Assembly: GCF_947623445.1 (NCBI RefSeq)
Contig: NC_135246.1
Span: forward strand, 11,267,856 to 11,331,855
Length of the DNA stretch: 64,000 bases
Reading direction: 5' to 3'
DNA from: Clavelina lepadiformis
Lineage: Eukaryota > Chordata > Ascidiacea > Aplousobranchia > Clavelinidae
Position numbers and translations under genes: made by a program. The notes under the pieces were generated by a model, which saw only the letters and a list, made by a program, of their open reading frames with translations, ran no database searches and had not been told where the DNA came from. Position 1 is the first letter of the stretch. Every line of letters starts with the position of its first letter. Positions 26,301-37,282 of the stretch are shown piece after piece.

Positions 26301-29300
26301 TTCTTGCTATGGTTTTAATTTAGTGACAAAAACATAAAATTGCACTAAAAAGTTTTAAAAACTAACGCTAGTTGTTTTGTCCATATGTCAAACCCATTCT
26401 TCATGAATGAGATGTGGTCATCATTGATTCCGGTAACAATAATTCGAGTGAACTCATGTTCCGTTTCACATTCAACAAACTCTTTTGTGACTTTGTCCTT
26501 TGCTGATATATGGGAACTATCACGAGGCTGAATGTAAAAAATATTGCAAAAATATTGCAAAAAAATAAAAAATAATAAAAAATAAAAAGTAAAAAATGTT
26601 GCACAACATCCATTCGGAAAGTTTTGCCAGAATAACAGTGAAAGCATTACCTATAAAACTATATCAATAACTTTGGTTTTGAGGAAACACTTTTACCTTT
26701 CTATTTCGTATATAGCCGGCAAATATTGCTTCACGGTTTCTCTCCTTCCTTCGAAATTCATCCTTGGACATTGTGAACTCATGCACATCACATGAACCTC
26801 GAGGTTTGGAAATAATCTGAAAAAAATATAAACATGCAATTGTGTAGCCATAAAAATTATTACCCCTTTAGATTTTTCCGGCAGAAACCAACCCTCGTTG
26901 AATTTCCAATAAAAAAGATTGCTTGCTTGCCTCCAACTCCAAACCAGGATATGTCAGAGTTTAGAGACTTTGGAGCATCAGCTCTTTCATCTTTGTCTTC
27001 TTCGACTTCATCACCATAAAAGTTTCTAAATGTAGAATCTAAAACTTAACCAGGAGAAAGCATTTTTTGTGAAGTTTTGTAATGGTGGTTAAAAAATGGT
27101 TATGAATGGTTAAAATGGATGGGAAATGACAACTGCAAAAATAGACACACAATAAATAAAACACAAAAATAACAGTTTGTATGAATACAATCACAACATT
27201 TATTACATTATTATGTTCAAAATTATACGTTAAGTAGCCAGGCGTAGTTCAGATAGCTGGGGTTAACAAATTCATACAATCGCACTCACAAACTTACTCT
27301 CTCTTATGTCTTTCAGTTCGATTAAATTTTGACAAGCGATATATGGCCCAGTTGTTTAGTTGCCTTGATGACATACCTTCCCCATTGTCGTAAACACATA
27401 ACAAGTTCTTGTCAGGATCTTCACTTAAATACTGTAATACGCAAAGCAAAAACCTTGAGAATATTCAACCAATTCTTTAAATTTTGGAAAAAAACATGAA
27501 TCTTTTCACACATATATAGTGTATGGAGCTCTTTATCCCTTGAACTTTCATAGTCATTCACTTACCAGGCTCAGTTCAATGTATCTTGTGCCCTTGTTTT
27601 TAACAGTAGCAGCCAGTGCATTATCGATAAGTTCAGCGAAAGCAAATGCTGCAATCAACAAGTTGATATAATTTAATGCAAACAAAATTACAACAACAAC
27701 TAGCACCTGACAGGCTAATAAAAATGAGGCATTTTATCACTTTCGTCATTTCACAATGAAGGAAACTTACGCAAGGGATTAACATGTCCTTCACTGGCAT
27801 AATATTCATAAATTCCACTTTTGATCAATGTATCATAGTGGGGCTGGAATTCAATTCGTTCAGACACAGGTTCAGCCAAAGGCTGTTCTTGATATTTCAG
27901 AATATATAGAGTGTCTCCACTTTCAATCAACGTTACTATAAAGCACAAAAATGCATAAAAATAACGACACTTACTAGCTAATTGAACTATCCTATGACTA
28001 AAAAAAACTACCAAGTTGGACTATTGTTACGTTCATATCACATATAATTTAATCTACCAAATGTGTCATCGTCGTTAATAATATTTCGAGAAGTTGTTGT
28101 AATCACAAATTCTTCAACTGGTTTCAATTTAAATGCCTGAAATATATAGTACAAAAGATCAACCAAGAGCAAAGAATCTAGTACCAGCATCAAACTCATA
28201 AAATAAAAGTTATATACATGATGAAAGACAATGGCTGATCTTTATCACAACATATCTTGGAAATTCAACTTACCAGTGATGTAAATATAAAAATGCACAT
28301 ATGTACATTTTAATATGTTCTGTTAAAACAAACATATGAGAACAAAAGCTAGTAGTAGTAAGTAACATCTTAATACTCTGTAACTCAGTGTAAACTATAT
28401 GTACTAACTATATCAGTCAGTTAAAACTAAAGTAATATGTCAATTAAAAGAAAGATGAGTCACATATATGTTGCAGATTGCTAATCTAATATGATAAATA
28501 GTGTTGAGACCCCAGGAATTCACAATCCTGAAATGACAGGATTTCAAAATTTTCTACAATCCCATTTTTGGGAAAATTTTCATTGCAATCTCAAAAATTT
28601 TGGTCAAGTGCTATGTAACAATAAAAGGAATCATTTTCTTCAAAACCAGTTTACAATAGCATCCAGTTGACTGTCTTAAGGGGTTAATGAAAAAACAAAC
28701 AAGAAAAAATTCTATGACAAAGTTATGTCACTTTGTACCAATATCGCTGATAACTATGGTTGGGACCCCGAGAAATCCCAATCCCGTTTCAACAGGATTT
28801 TAGCCATTATTTCCAAACCCAATCCTGGAAATTCTGAGAACATTTTGGCAGTTCAACATTACTTGATATGTTGATTAAATTTTTTAAAATCAGTTTTACA
28901 GTAGCTAGCCATTTAGGTTCGGCACAAAGTTTTGTCATGGTATTGTCGTGCGACCTATTGGGTAACAATGGCTGAACAATTGCTTTTATCACATGGGCTT
29001 GGGCCTTGTGTATCAAGTTTTAGTCAAACTGTATTCATATGCTTGCTACTGGTTCTGACTAAGTACTGGAAAATTTTAATGAACATGTCTAAATTTGAAG
29101 ATGTAAGTTCACAGAGAAAGTCAGAAATCTGGTGAAACTTCTTATACTGCAAAACTAACGCATGGAACAAGTGTACTAACTAACGTTATGTAACTAAAAA
29201 CTGTATGGAGCCCTGAAAACCTACATCAATTGAGGCCGAACGTGCGTTCTCGGCTCTTGGTTATTTGGGCAATAAAGATCATCTTGTTGAAGACACTCTT

Positions 29301-29755
29301 GATGCACTGCTGTTTTCGCATCAGTGTTACAATAAATAAACATGCTTTGTTTTAATTATATGTGTACACTTTTTACTTTGTTAATTACCGAGATTGTAGG
29401 GTGAAAATTCCAGAAAATCCCAACCCCGGGATTTTCTAATTTAGTCCCGACATCCCAACCCTACTGGAAACCGCTTTATTTGCTGTGTGTGCTTCTAAAG
29501 TAATATTTTGTAAACCTCAAGAAGTCCAAGGACAACATAGGAAAATTTCTGGAATTTTTGTATCTTAAATTTAATCCAACAATCCCAACACTAACTAAAA
29601 TAAATACATAAACATGTGTAAAACCGAACCATAAATATCTTCTCAAGGAAAACATCAAATGAAAAGATTCCTCCAATGTGTATCTTTTCTTTTCTGGACC
29701 CATTTGACTTCCGCCGATCAAACACATAAACAAATGCATCTTCAACTTCATCCAT
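14336..29755 (-). CDS. SMCHD1: SMCHD1 orthologue: GHKL ATPase and SMC-hinge chromatin protein
   Basis: Minus-strand exons: 29755-29630, 28136-28058, 27935-27771, 27648-27566, 27431-27298, 27025-26893, 26816-26697, 26527-26367, 26178-26085, 25903-25696, 24876-24771, 24684-24588, 24453-24292, 24104-23979, 23569-23456, 23212-23023, 22436-22239, 22070-21932, 21851-21723, 21629-21530, 21289-21151, 20917-20790, 20711-20568, 20440-20323, 20239-20127, 19734-19589, 19311-19098, 18989-18825, 18626-18418, 18236-18076, 17815-17703, 17634-17397, 17285-17182, 17093-16935, 16845-16725, 16581-16427, 16329-16156, 15893-15792, 15721-15532, 15447-15377, 15213-15042, 14786-14613, 14424-14336. All phases join: 2020 aa (human about 2005). 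The N-terminus (VYVFDRRKS) and YEYYASEG precede a GHKL ATPase with [16 protein letters not shown] and GVGGKQA, the ATP/Mg2+ motifs. [26 protein letters not shown] and [10 protein letters not shown] follow, then Ig-like repeats, a coiled coil, the hinge ([20 protein letters not shown]) and a KRKRRKR tail. The vertebrate protein silences chromatin. Only the start of exon 29 is uncertain. Confidence 0.95.
23744..23957. mobile_element. hAT-like MITE in an SMCHD1 intron
   Basis: This 214-bp element starts TGGATCTCAACC and ends GGTTGAGAACCA, which are imperfect inverted ends. It is flanked by TATTAAGC (23736-23743) and TATTAAAC (23958-23965), an 8-bp target duplication with one mismatch, as expected for the hAT superfamily. 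GGTGCTGCGG and GGGTGCCG words recur inside. There is no coding capacity. It sits between the SMCHD1 exons at 24104-23979 and 23569-23456. Confidence 0.8.
28501..29592. mobile_element. Nested hAT-type DNA transposon remnant in SMCHD1 intron 1
   Basis: Outer ends are GTGTTGAGACC at 28501 and, read in reverse, GTGTTGGGATTG ending near 29592. Inner ends are GGTTGGGACC near 28758 and AGGGTTGGGATG in reverse near 29461. The left arms at 28501-28610 and 28755-28830 resemble each other (AATCC..., AACAGGATTT-type words), suggesting one copy inside a relative. On the plus strand, 29220-29339 encodes the end of a hAT transposase (next entry). I could not find an unambiguous 8-bp duplication for either pair of ends. 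Confidence 0.6.
29220..29339 (+). pseudogene. hAT transposase C-terminal dimerisation domain, remnant
   Basis: The frame at 29220-29339 reads [20 protein letters not shown] and ends [10 protein letters not shown] before TAA. TS.EAERAFS...G followed by a D-ALLF segment and stop is the hallmark of the hAT dimerisation domain (hATC). Upstream, 28930-29150 contains no continuous transposase frame, so the gene is truncated or decayed. It is transcribed opposite to the host gene SMCHD1. Confidence 0.8.
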
Positions 29756-30609
29756 GTTAACTAATTCTTACGTTGTAATTTCCTACAATGTTATTATAAA
29801 CAAAAATCATAATTTTCCAGTGCCATGGCTTGGTGATGAGCCAGACAGGGTAGTATTGCGAGTTTTTGCCGAGATCTTGGGTGTGTAGAAACAAACTTCC
29901 AGCGTGCAAAAAAGCACCTGGTGTGCACTGCGATTTGTGGCCCAGGGTTGCCTGGCGTTTAAGCAGGCAAGACGCAGCCATATATAATAGAAATCAAGGG
30001 AGAAATCATTGTTTCTCGTTGTTTTTTAGAGATATCGGTTTTAAACACAATTTTACAGTATATATCAGAGCACGAGTTAGTATCTCCTTTTATGGAGACA
30101 CCGGTTTGCCCTGGTATGCAAGGCAGTTTTAGAAAAGAATTCATGTTTGGTCTTGCCATACTCTGCAGTCAAGATTTTTGGGTCTACTGCAGAAGCGCAC
30201 AACTAAATGACGTGGTTGTGCAGTTGTTTACTAGAGAGAGTTAATTTTTTTATTTCACCATTCAAAACAAACTAAAAAGTATCATAACATAATTGATTGG
30301 TGTGGGGTAGCGGAAAGACCTCACGATCATCCAGGTCATCTGCCCTAGCTTCTATTGTTAAAAAACAATTAAAACGGATAGAAAAAACTGAAACTCACTT
30401 AATTAAAAAATACTGCAAAACAAAACGGAGACACACTACAGAACCAACAGCAGAACAAAAAAAATTAACAATATGATGCAAAAGAAATCAACAACTATAT
30501 ATCAATCGCCCTATTCACAGTTGTCTGAACAGCACTTCCCTAGCACAAGTCAACTTCTCAATTGATATGAGAAATATTTATAAGACTTAATTTTTTTTAT
30601 ATTGTTTGG
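29756..30609. other. Upstream region of SMCHD1, no coding exon seen
   Basis: This is the expected promoter and 5' UTR side of the minus-strand SMCHD1 gene, whose ATG ends at 29755. I see no supported coding exon. There is no obvious TATA box at a convincing distance, and I cannot place the transcription start. Confidence 0.35.
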
Positions 30610-33550
30610 TACTTTATTAAAAAAATTACGTCCTCGAAATGTTAACTTATTTTACCTTTTACTGTTTTGGTTCGGAACAGGAATAAGTTGTCCTGTGATG
30701 ATCTAGTATTGTATTTCTGTACTGTTTGGATTTCACTGAAATAGTCATTAAATATTTGGGGAAGAAGATTTGCGTAATAGTTATGCATGAATTTGCCTGT
30801 CTATAAATGATAAATTTAAGATATATTTAGAATATTATTTGCTCTATAAAGTGTCGTTTAGTTTGGTATATTTGTTACTATTGGTAATTAGTCTTACTAT
30901 TTTTTGTGAATTATATTTAATGGTTTTAAAATACTATCTGATGCAGATTCCCAAGCCATTATACCATATTGTAAAGCACTATAAACTAGACTATAGTATA
31001 ACATTATCAAAACCGTTTTATTGGTAAATTGTCGAACTTTGTACAAGACACCACAGATTCTAGACGATTTTTTGCAAAGCTCTTGAACATGATCATTCCA
31101 TTTAAATTGTTCGTATAGTATTATGTCTAGCTATTTAATTTTGGTAGCCCTTTCGATTTTCTTGCTATTTTTAGCCAGGTTTACTTTTTGCTATTTGCAG
31201 ATTTTAGGTGTTGTTACCATGAAAAAAGTTTTACTACAATTTAAAGAAAGCTTGTTAAATTTTAGCCAATTATTTACTTTATCAAGTTCGATTGTCAGTT
31301 GTTTTTCAAATTCTGCAATATTTGAATACGAATTGTATAATTACTGTATCATCAGCAGATAGTCTTGTTCCAAGGGAAGTGCTGTTAGGTAGATCATTTA
31401 TATACAGCAGAAAAAGCAGTGGCCTTAATACTGACCCTTGTGGTACACCTATTGAGATGTGCCTTTGCTCTGATAAATAATCACCACACTTGACATATTG
31501 TTGTCTGCACGTCAAATATCATTTAATCAATTCGTTAGTTTTGTCACAAATGCCATAGCAATTTAATTTCATAAGTAATTGCCTATGACGTACAGTATCA
31601 AAAGCTTTCTTAAGGTCAAGAAACACCATACACATATATCTGTTATTTTCTATTTGTTGGTTTGCATATTCATTGATATCTGTTACTGTTAATACAGTGG
31701 AATAAAGTTTTCGAAATCCAAATTGGTTATGGTGCAGAATTTTGTTATTATTAATAAAGTATATAAGTCTATTTTATAAAATTTTTTCAAATATATACTT
31801 TATTTAATTGACTTAAAAGACTAATTGGTCGATAATTATTAGGATCTTTTTTGGTTCCTTTTTTAAACACAGGGATCACTTTGGCAATTTTAAGTTCTGT
31901 TGGGTAGCTACCAGTGTTAATGGCTTGGTTAAAAGTATTTGCTAGTGGTTCAGAGATTAGATATTTGCAATCTTTTAGTATCTTGGCTGGTATATCATCA
32001 TATCCTGGTGACTTGTTGCTATTTAATTGACTTAATTGATACTCAATTTTGCATGGGCTTTTTCATTGTCTTTAAATTCATCAGCTATTTTGTGGACAAT
32101 GCTTACAAAATGCTCATTTACCAATTGGGTCAGTAGTTTTCGCGCCATTTATTTCAATTGAATTTGGTAAAACATTTGTTTGACTACGTTTGTTCAATAA
32201 TTAATTTGTTAATGACTTTCCAAGTCCAGCATGTATCATTGTGAGCTTCCTTAAATTGGTTTCTATAGTACATGTGCTTGGATGATTCTTTGAGTATGTA
32301 TTGAAGTGAAGCTGGTTTTTTGTACTTGGCATTTTATGAAACAGTTTATTTTTAAGTTTGATTGAATTTAGTATGCCCTTAGTAATCCATGATTTTTGTA
32401 ATAATTTTGCATGTCTTTAACTAACGGTTTTGTAAAGGAAGCATTTTTCTAAAAAGTTTTGTAATTTATTTAGAAATTCTTCTGCACTGACTAGGCTAAC
32501 GTCTTGTTGTCATGGTGTAAATTTTAACAGATGTTACTTAATTCAGTGATAAGGAGCTTCACGGAGTTTTTAGTTATTAGTAGGGCCCGCAAAAGTCAAT
32601 AAAGTCAAAATTTTTTAAGGACCTCGTCTGACCACGAATCAAAGAATAAAGTTGTTTTCAGCACCTAGGGGATTGTAACTAAGAAGTTTATAGGTCAAAA
32701 TAAAGTCAAAATTTACAATAAAGTCAAAACTTTCAATAAAGTCAAAATTTGTCAAATTATGGCTTTTGACAAAGTTTTTGTGTTTTTTGAGAGTAATTTT
32801 TGTAAAAATCCTCGTGGAAGCATTGTAAATCAGGAACTGCGACACAATTAAACCATATTAACCCATAAAAACAGGAAATAAGTCACAATGCCCACTTGGA
32901 TCAGCAGTAACTTTTATCGCAAATTGTCCATTGTTTATTCATTGTTGCGTATTTAAATAATTCTTATAAAACACTTCCTCTTCATAAACGTGGTCTTTTC
33001 GAAGATCAACAGTTTGGATTTTAGGAATAGCCTACTGACATTCCGTATTAGGCTACAAAAATGCCTAAGCAAGCTAAATCGTCTTCAGCAAAAGTTAGAC
33101 AGATTTGTCGAGATTTTTCTGATTAATTGTTTAATCTGCTGTTTATTAGAATTTACCATGCGGAGAAAATCGAGGCAAAGTGCCTTTTTCACAAGGACAA
33201 AATAACACAAGCTACCTAAATCTATCGCCAAAAAACACGACGCACTTTTTATAATCCATAAAACACCTTGACTTTTCGACAAAATATTACGTTTGGGTCT
33301 GAAATCGACAAAATGTTATGTTTGGGTAACTGGAGGAAGAACTGTGGCCTCTACAAATAAGCAATTTCGTTAGGTCAAAATAAAGTCAAAATTTGATAAA
33401 AATAAAGTCAAAAAAAAATTTTTTTAGGTCAAAATAAAAATGGCCCTAGTTATTAGTCGCATTGTTGGTTTATCGACGATTGGTATATAGCCTACTTGGC
33501 GTACATACTTGAACCCAATATTCAGATATTCTAGTATCCAGTCAACCGGT
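30610..33550 (-). mobile_element. Decayed non-LTR retrotransposon (LINE), interrupted by a hAT-like element
   Basis: On the minus strand, broken frames give a full reverse-transcriptase order from high to low coordinates: LRLITKNSVK-like linker (33550-33457 and 32580-32510), WITKGILNSIKLKNK near 32370, NNYRPISLLS near 31830, ILHHNQFGFRK near 31730, MVFLDLKKAFDTVRHRQLL near 31610, IGVPQGSVLRPLLFLLYIND near 31430, ADDT near 31350, FEKQLTIELDKVNNWLKFN, then YYSLVYSALQYGIMAW near 30980 and YNTRSSQDN near 30690. This matches Jockey/CR1-like LINEs. The catalytic block reads SADDT where family members have FADDT. Several stops and frame changes show it is inactive. The transmembrane-like plus-strand frames here are its antisense. 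Confidence 0.85.
32581..33448. mobile_element. hAT-like element with perfect 8-bp target duplication
   Basis: The element runs from TAGGGCCCGC to TGGCCCTA and is flanked on both sides by GTTATTAG (32573-32580 and 33449-33456), a perfect 8-bp duplication. Removing it restores the linker frame of the minus-strand LINE, so it inserted after the LINE. Both subterminal regions carry repeated (A)ATAAAGTCAAAA words. Internally, a plus-strand frame at 33061 begins MPKQAKSSSAKVRQICRDFS and then breaks; this resembles the start of hAT/CGG-binding-type transposase proteins, which is a tentative inference. Confidence 0.8.
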
Positions 33551-36500
33551 GGTTATTATAGGCTATGCTGCCATATTCAAAAATATTTTGATTTAAAATG
33601 CATCTGTAAGCAATGCATGCTTAACAACCATCAAGTTTCATCAAGCTATTCCAGTACTGCTAACTTTTGACCTTCCCACATGCATAGTCATGCTAACAAC
33701 TGATCTGAACATTTTGAAGGCCTAAATGGCAGAACGGAAAGTAGTTACGAAGTATTATTAAAGAAAAGGCTATAATGTAATAATGTATACATTTTCAGGT
33801 GAAGGCTGATTCTAATTTCAAGAAACACGCAAAGTCAAAATCAAAAAATGTTGAAGTCGTTGGTATTTTTGCTACATGATGGCTGATGGTTTGTTGATGA
33901 ACCGCGAAGATTGCAGATTGCACTCAAGCGTGGTAAGACATCTAGCTATAGACATCAGAGTTATTAACCGCTGGATCAGCAAGGGGTTCAAGCCTCTACC
34001 ACTTCGGGGCCCCTACCAATTTGGGACCCAACCAATTTTTTGACTAGCTACATTGTGTCAAAAATGAGAAAAAATAAACTGATGTATGACCTAAAAGTAT
34101 TCACGGAATTTAAAGTTTTGCCAAAATTTTACATTTAGTTTTCACAACATTTAAATTGCTTTTCGTGTTTATGTCGTGTTAATAGTTTCAAACTGCACTG
34201 GAAAACGTTATTTTTTTAAAACTAGAACTAATTGAAAGCCGGCTGCACTCGTCAATAAATTAAAAAGAACTTACTTAGACTATAGGCCTTTAACTTTAAC
34301 GTATTTACGGAGGGGGCTATAATTGGGACATTGGCCCCCTATAAAGAACTCAATTTTTGGGGAACTCGAGTGTTTCCACGTCTTTTTGTTCATTGCTTTT
34401 TTCGTCTGCGACTCCTCATCTTCTATATTATATTGCTATGATAACCACAGCAATACTGTATATATCATTTCGTAGTACAGCTGAAGAAGCAAACTTATGT
34501 TTGCGAAAGCTCGTGTAGAAAAATCAAAAATACAGTTAACCTTCAGAGTACCAATTTATATTTTTTTATGTTACTGTGTATTAAGTACGATCTACGATGC
34601 TATGACATGAAAGCTTTAGACAGCATTGTTATAAAACAATGACCAAAATCAAGAACAAAAATACAGGTTGCATTAGTTTGGATTATCAAGTATCGAGAGA
34701 AAGTTTCTAAAGAGCCTACTTCCTATGCAAATTGAGCATTAGTTGCTGATACGGAGCAACAGATTGTTGATTGTTCACGATTTAATCAAATTGTTAAAGC
34801 AAAATGAGGTTATCCACGTTGTGCAAAGTAGATGTTGAAAGGAAATGATATTACAAAACTTATTGTAAAGTGAGTGAGGTCCCTACCCAATACAAGCTTC
34901 GTTGAGAATTATATAATTTGCACTAAAAATGTCGGTCATTTACGCATTACAAGAAATATGTTAAAAGCCATTGTGTATTTGACGCCATATGCCACAAAAA
35001 TAACTGGCAAACACAACAGTTGATTGAATTACGCGTTTGAGAATCAGAAACATAACGAGCTAAAGCATTGTTTTTTAAGAGTCCACTATCCAAATATTAT
35101 TAATAACCAGAGCGATTTCAAAAACGGTCACAATAAGGTATCGCAATATAAATCAAACATTAAACTTCGTTATAAAAGTAACAGCAAATTTAGAAAATCG
35201 ACTCCAGCACCATAAACCCTCGGGTTTGAACCCACACGCCTACAAACATTGTCAAAAAAACATATTGTAAGAATAAATTCTAAATTGAAAACAAACACGT
35301 TATAGGTACGAACACGTGTTAAAAATAACTCGAACACGGAAATGCGTATTCAGACACAACAAACGCGTGTTGCTTGTTTGTGAAAAACAGCGTCTCAGAC
35401 TACGAAAGCAGATCTATGTGTAACAAAAAATAATTTGTCTTCAAATTTGGAAATATCCAAGTCGCAACCGGGCCCAGCCCCGTTGCGATTCCGATTTACA
35501 CAATGAAACGTCTACTACAGTATAACTACATGCCACACACGCTTGGCTAATACAGAGGGGCATAGCTACGCGAAACCTTGCAGTAAATTAAAGGCTTTCA
35601 GCCGATATTAATGCAATATATACATAGCAAATTCTGACAAAACTGGAAGGTACGAAATAGTGCCCTTTATCTGACGAAAGTCGTTAATAGCTAAGCCCCA
35701 GTAAAATAATTATATTTCCCTTATTCTAAAAAAATGTTTTTTTTTAAATCCAAAACTTGCAAAAAAGTTACCCCAAAATATACACGCCTAACGCCTATAT
35801 ATGACGTGCGCAGACATGCACAATAAAAACGACAAAATATTGTCGACTGAACTAAATAAAAACAGGTTTTCCAGCTGGTTATTAAATTTTCTATACAGTT
35901 TGACCGGTCGGGTGATGTTGTTGGTATGTGCAAAGACCTGACCGACAACTTGCATAAATCCACACAGAATCACATCTGAAAAAAACAAAAAAGTTGCATT
36001 TAAAAGACAGCAACAAAATTCTCTTGACAACATAAGTGGTTAGTCAGAGCAAGCATCATTACTTCATCATTGATGAGCACATCATGACATCACTACTGGT
36101 GTTAGGGCAAAAACAAAGGTTGTTACAATTCGCATCGTTTAACACACAGACAATATCAAACTAAACAGGCGGATGCACTTGATGCAGTTATATGCAGATG
36201 AGGTGGGAAACGAGGTGTTTCCATGGCAACAAAACTAGCAATACCTGGATGGCTTTAGTGTGTCTGCGCATGCTCGGCTCAGGGTTGGTTCTGCGTTAGT
36301 GAAAATAAAAACATGCGAATCACCAAAGGTGTACAGCACCGTATTTTAAAATGGGCAAAGAACGTAACTTGTCTTATAAGCGATGCACAATTCCAAGTTC
36401 AAACTCAAAACTTGCAAATTAAAACTCCAAAATCATAAATTAACTGAACCTATCAAAAATATCAAAACCACTAAATTGTCAATGCTATAAGTTATATTAA

Positions 36501-37219
36501 ACTAAATCTGCTTACTCCAAAACATTAAACGAAATCGAATTAAACTAATGCAATTGTATATGGAATTATGGATTACAGCGTTGGTTTCGTATCGATCAAT
36601 TTTGCAGTAATTTTGAACGAGAAAAAATACGGGTGGAATGATGCAACATGAATTAGAAACGTTCCTTTCCCATTATGCCAATTAAGATCTACTAACTTTA
36701 TCTTTTTGAAAAAGTTCGCATAGGTTTTGAGTTGTTAAGTCGAGTGTCATCATGGGCACCGTACTGAACGGCCAACTGCGAATTACCAGAAATTACTCAG
36801 TAAAATTCTTACACAATAGGCTAAGCTTCACTAAAATGCACAAAACTCCAAGTTTCCCAGATCAAACGTAATGCAAACAACCTTATTCAAGTGATTGGAT
36901 TAAACGAAAAAACAAGATTTTAAAAAAAGCTGATGGTGATGATATGGGCAGCGTTGTCCTGGCCGAGCAATAGTAGCCTAATAGCAAGCATTAAAAAGCC
37001 CGGATTTACCAAAGATCCTTTCATGTTTAAAAAGGGATCAGATTAAACCAGATTGAACCGGTATTAGAATTACTTCGGCCAATGCAGACTGCGCTTTATT
37101 ATCCCATCAGACAATCACATTATCCCAATTTGCAAGGGCTTCATATCAATGAAATTTCAGCTAATATCACAATAACCCTGAATACAATTCCTCTATTGCT
37201 ATAACCATTATTATAATTA
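33551..37219. other. No supported gene
   Basis: A 3.7 kb interval between the LINE relic and the 3' end of the Ig-superfamily gene. At 34480-34560 there is a GCTGAAGAAGC...GCGAAAGCTCGTG stretch of the kind found near LINE 3' ends, but no frame goes with it. One further 3' exon of the Ig gene may lie here but I could not identify it. Confidence 0.35.
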
Positions 37220-37282
37220 TTATTGCGGTAGAGTGCCAATTATAGCTTTCAAGTGCACGATTAGTTCTCTAATTACTCTCAC

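Noticed and set aside
31123..31362. Hydrophobic plus-strand frame suggestive of a membrane protein
   Set aside because: It is antisense to the reverse transcriptase of the minus-strand LINE.
35788..36033. Minus-strand acceptor after a long T-tract at about 35978, considered as the last exon of the Ig-superfamily gene
   Set aside because: In the required phase it reads Met then stop, so it cannot be confirmed as a real terminal exon.
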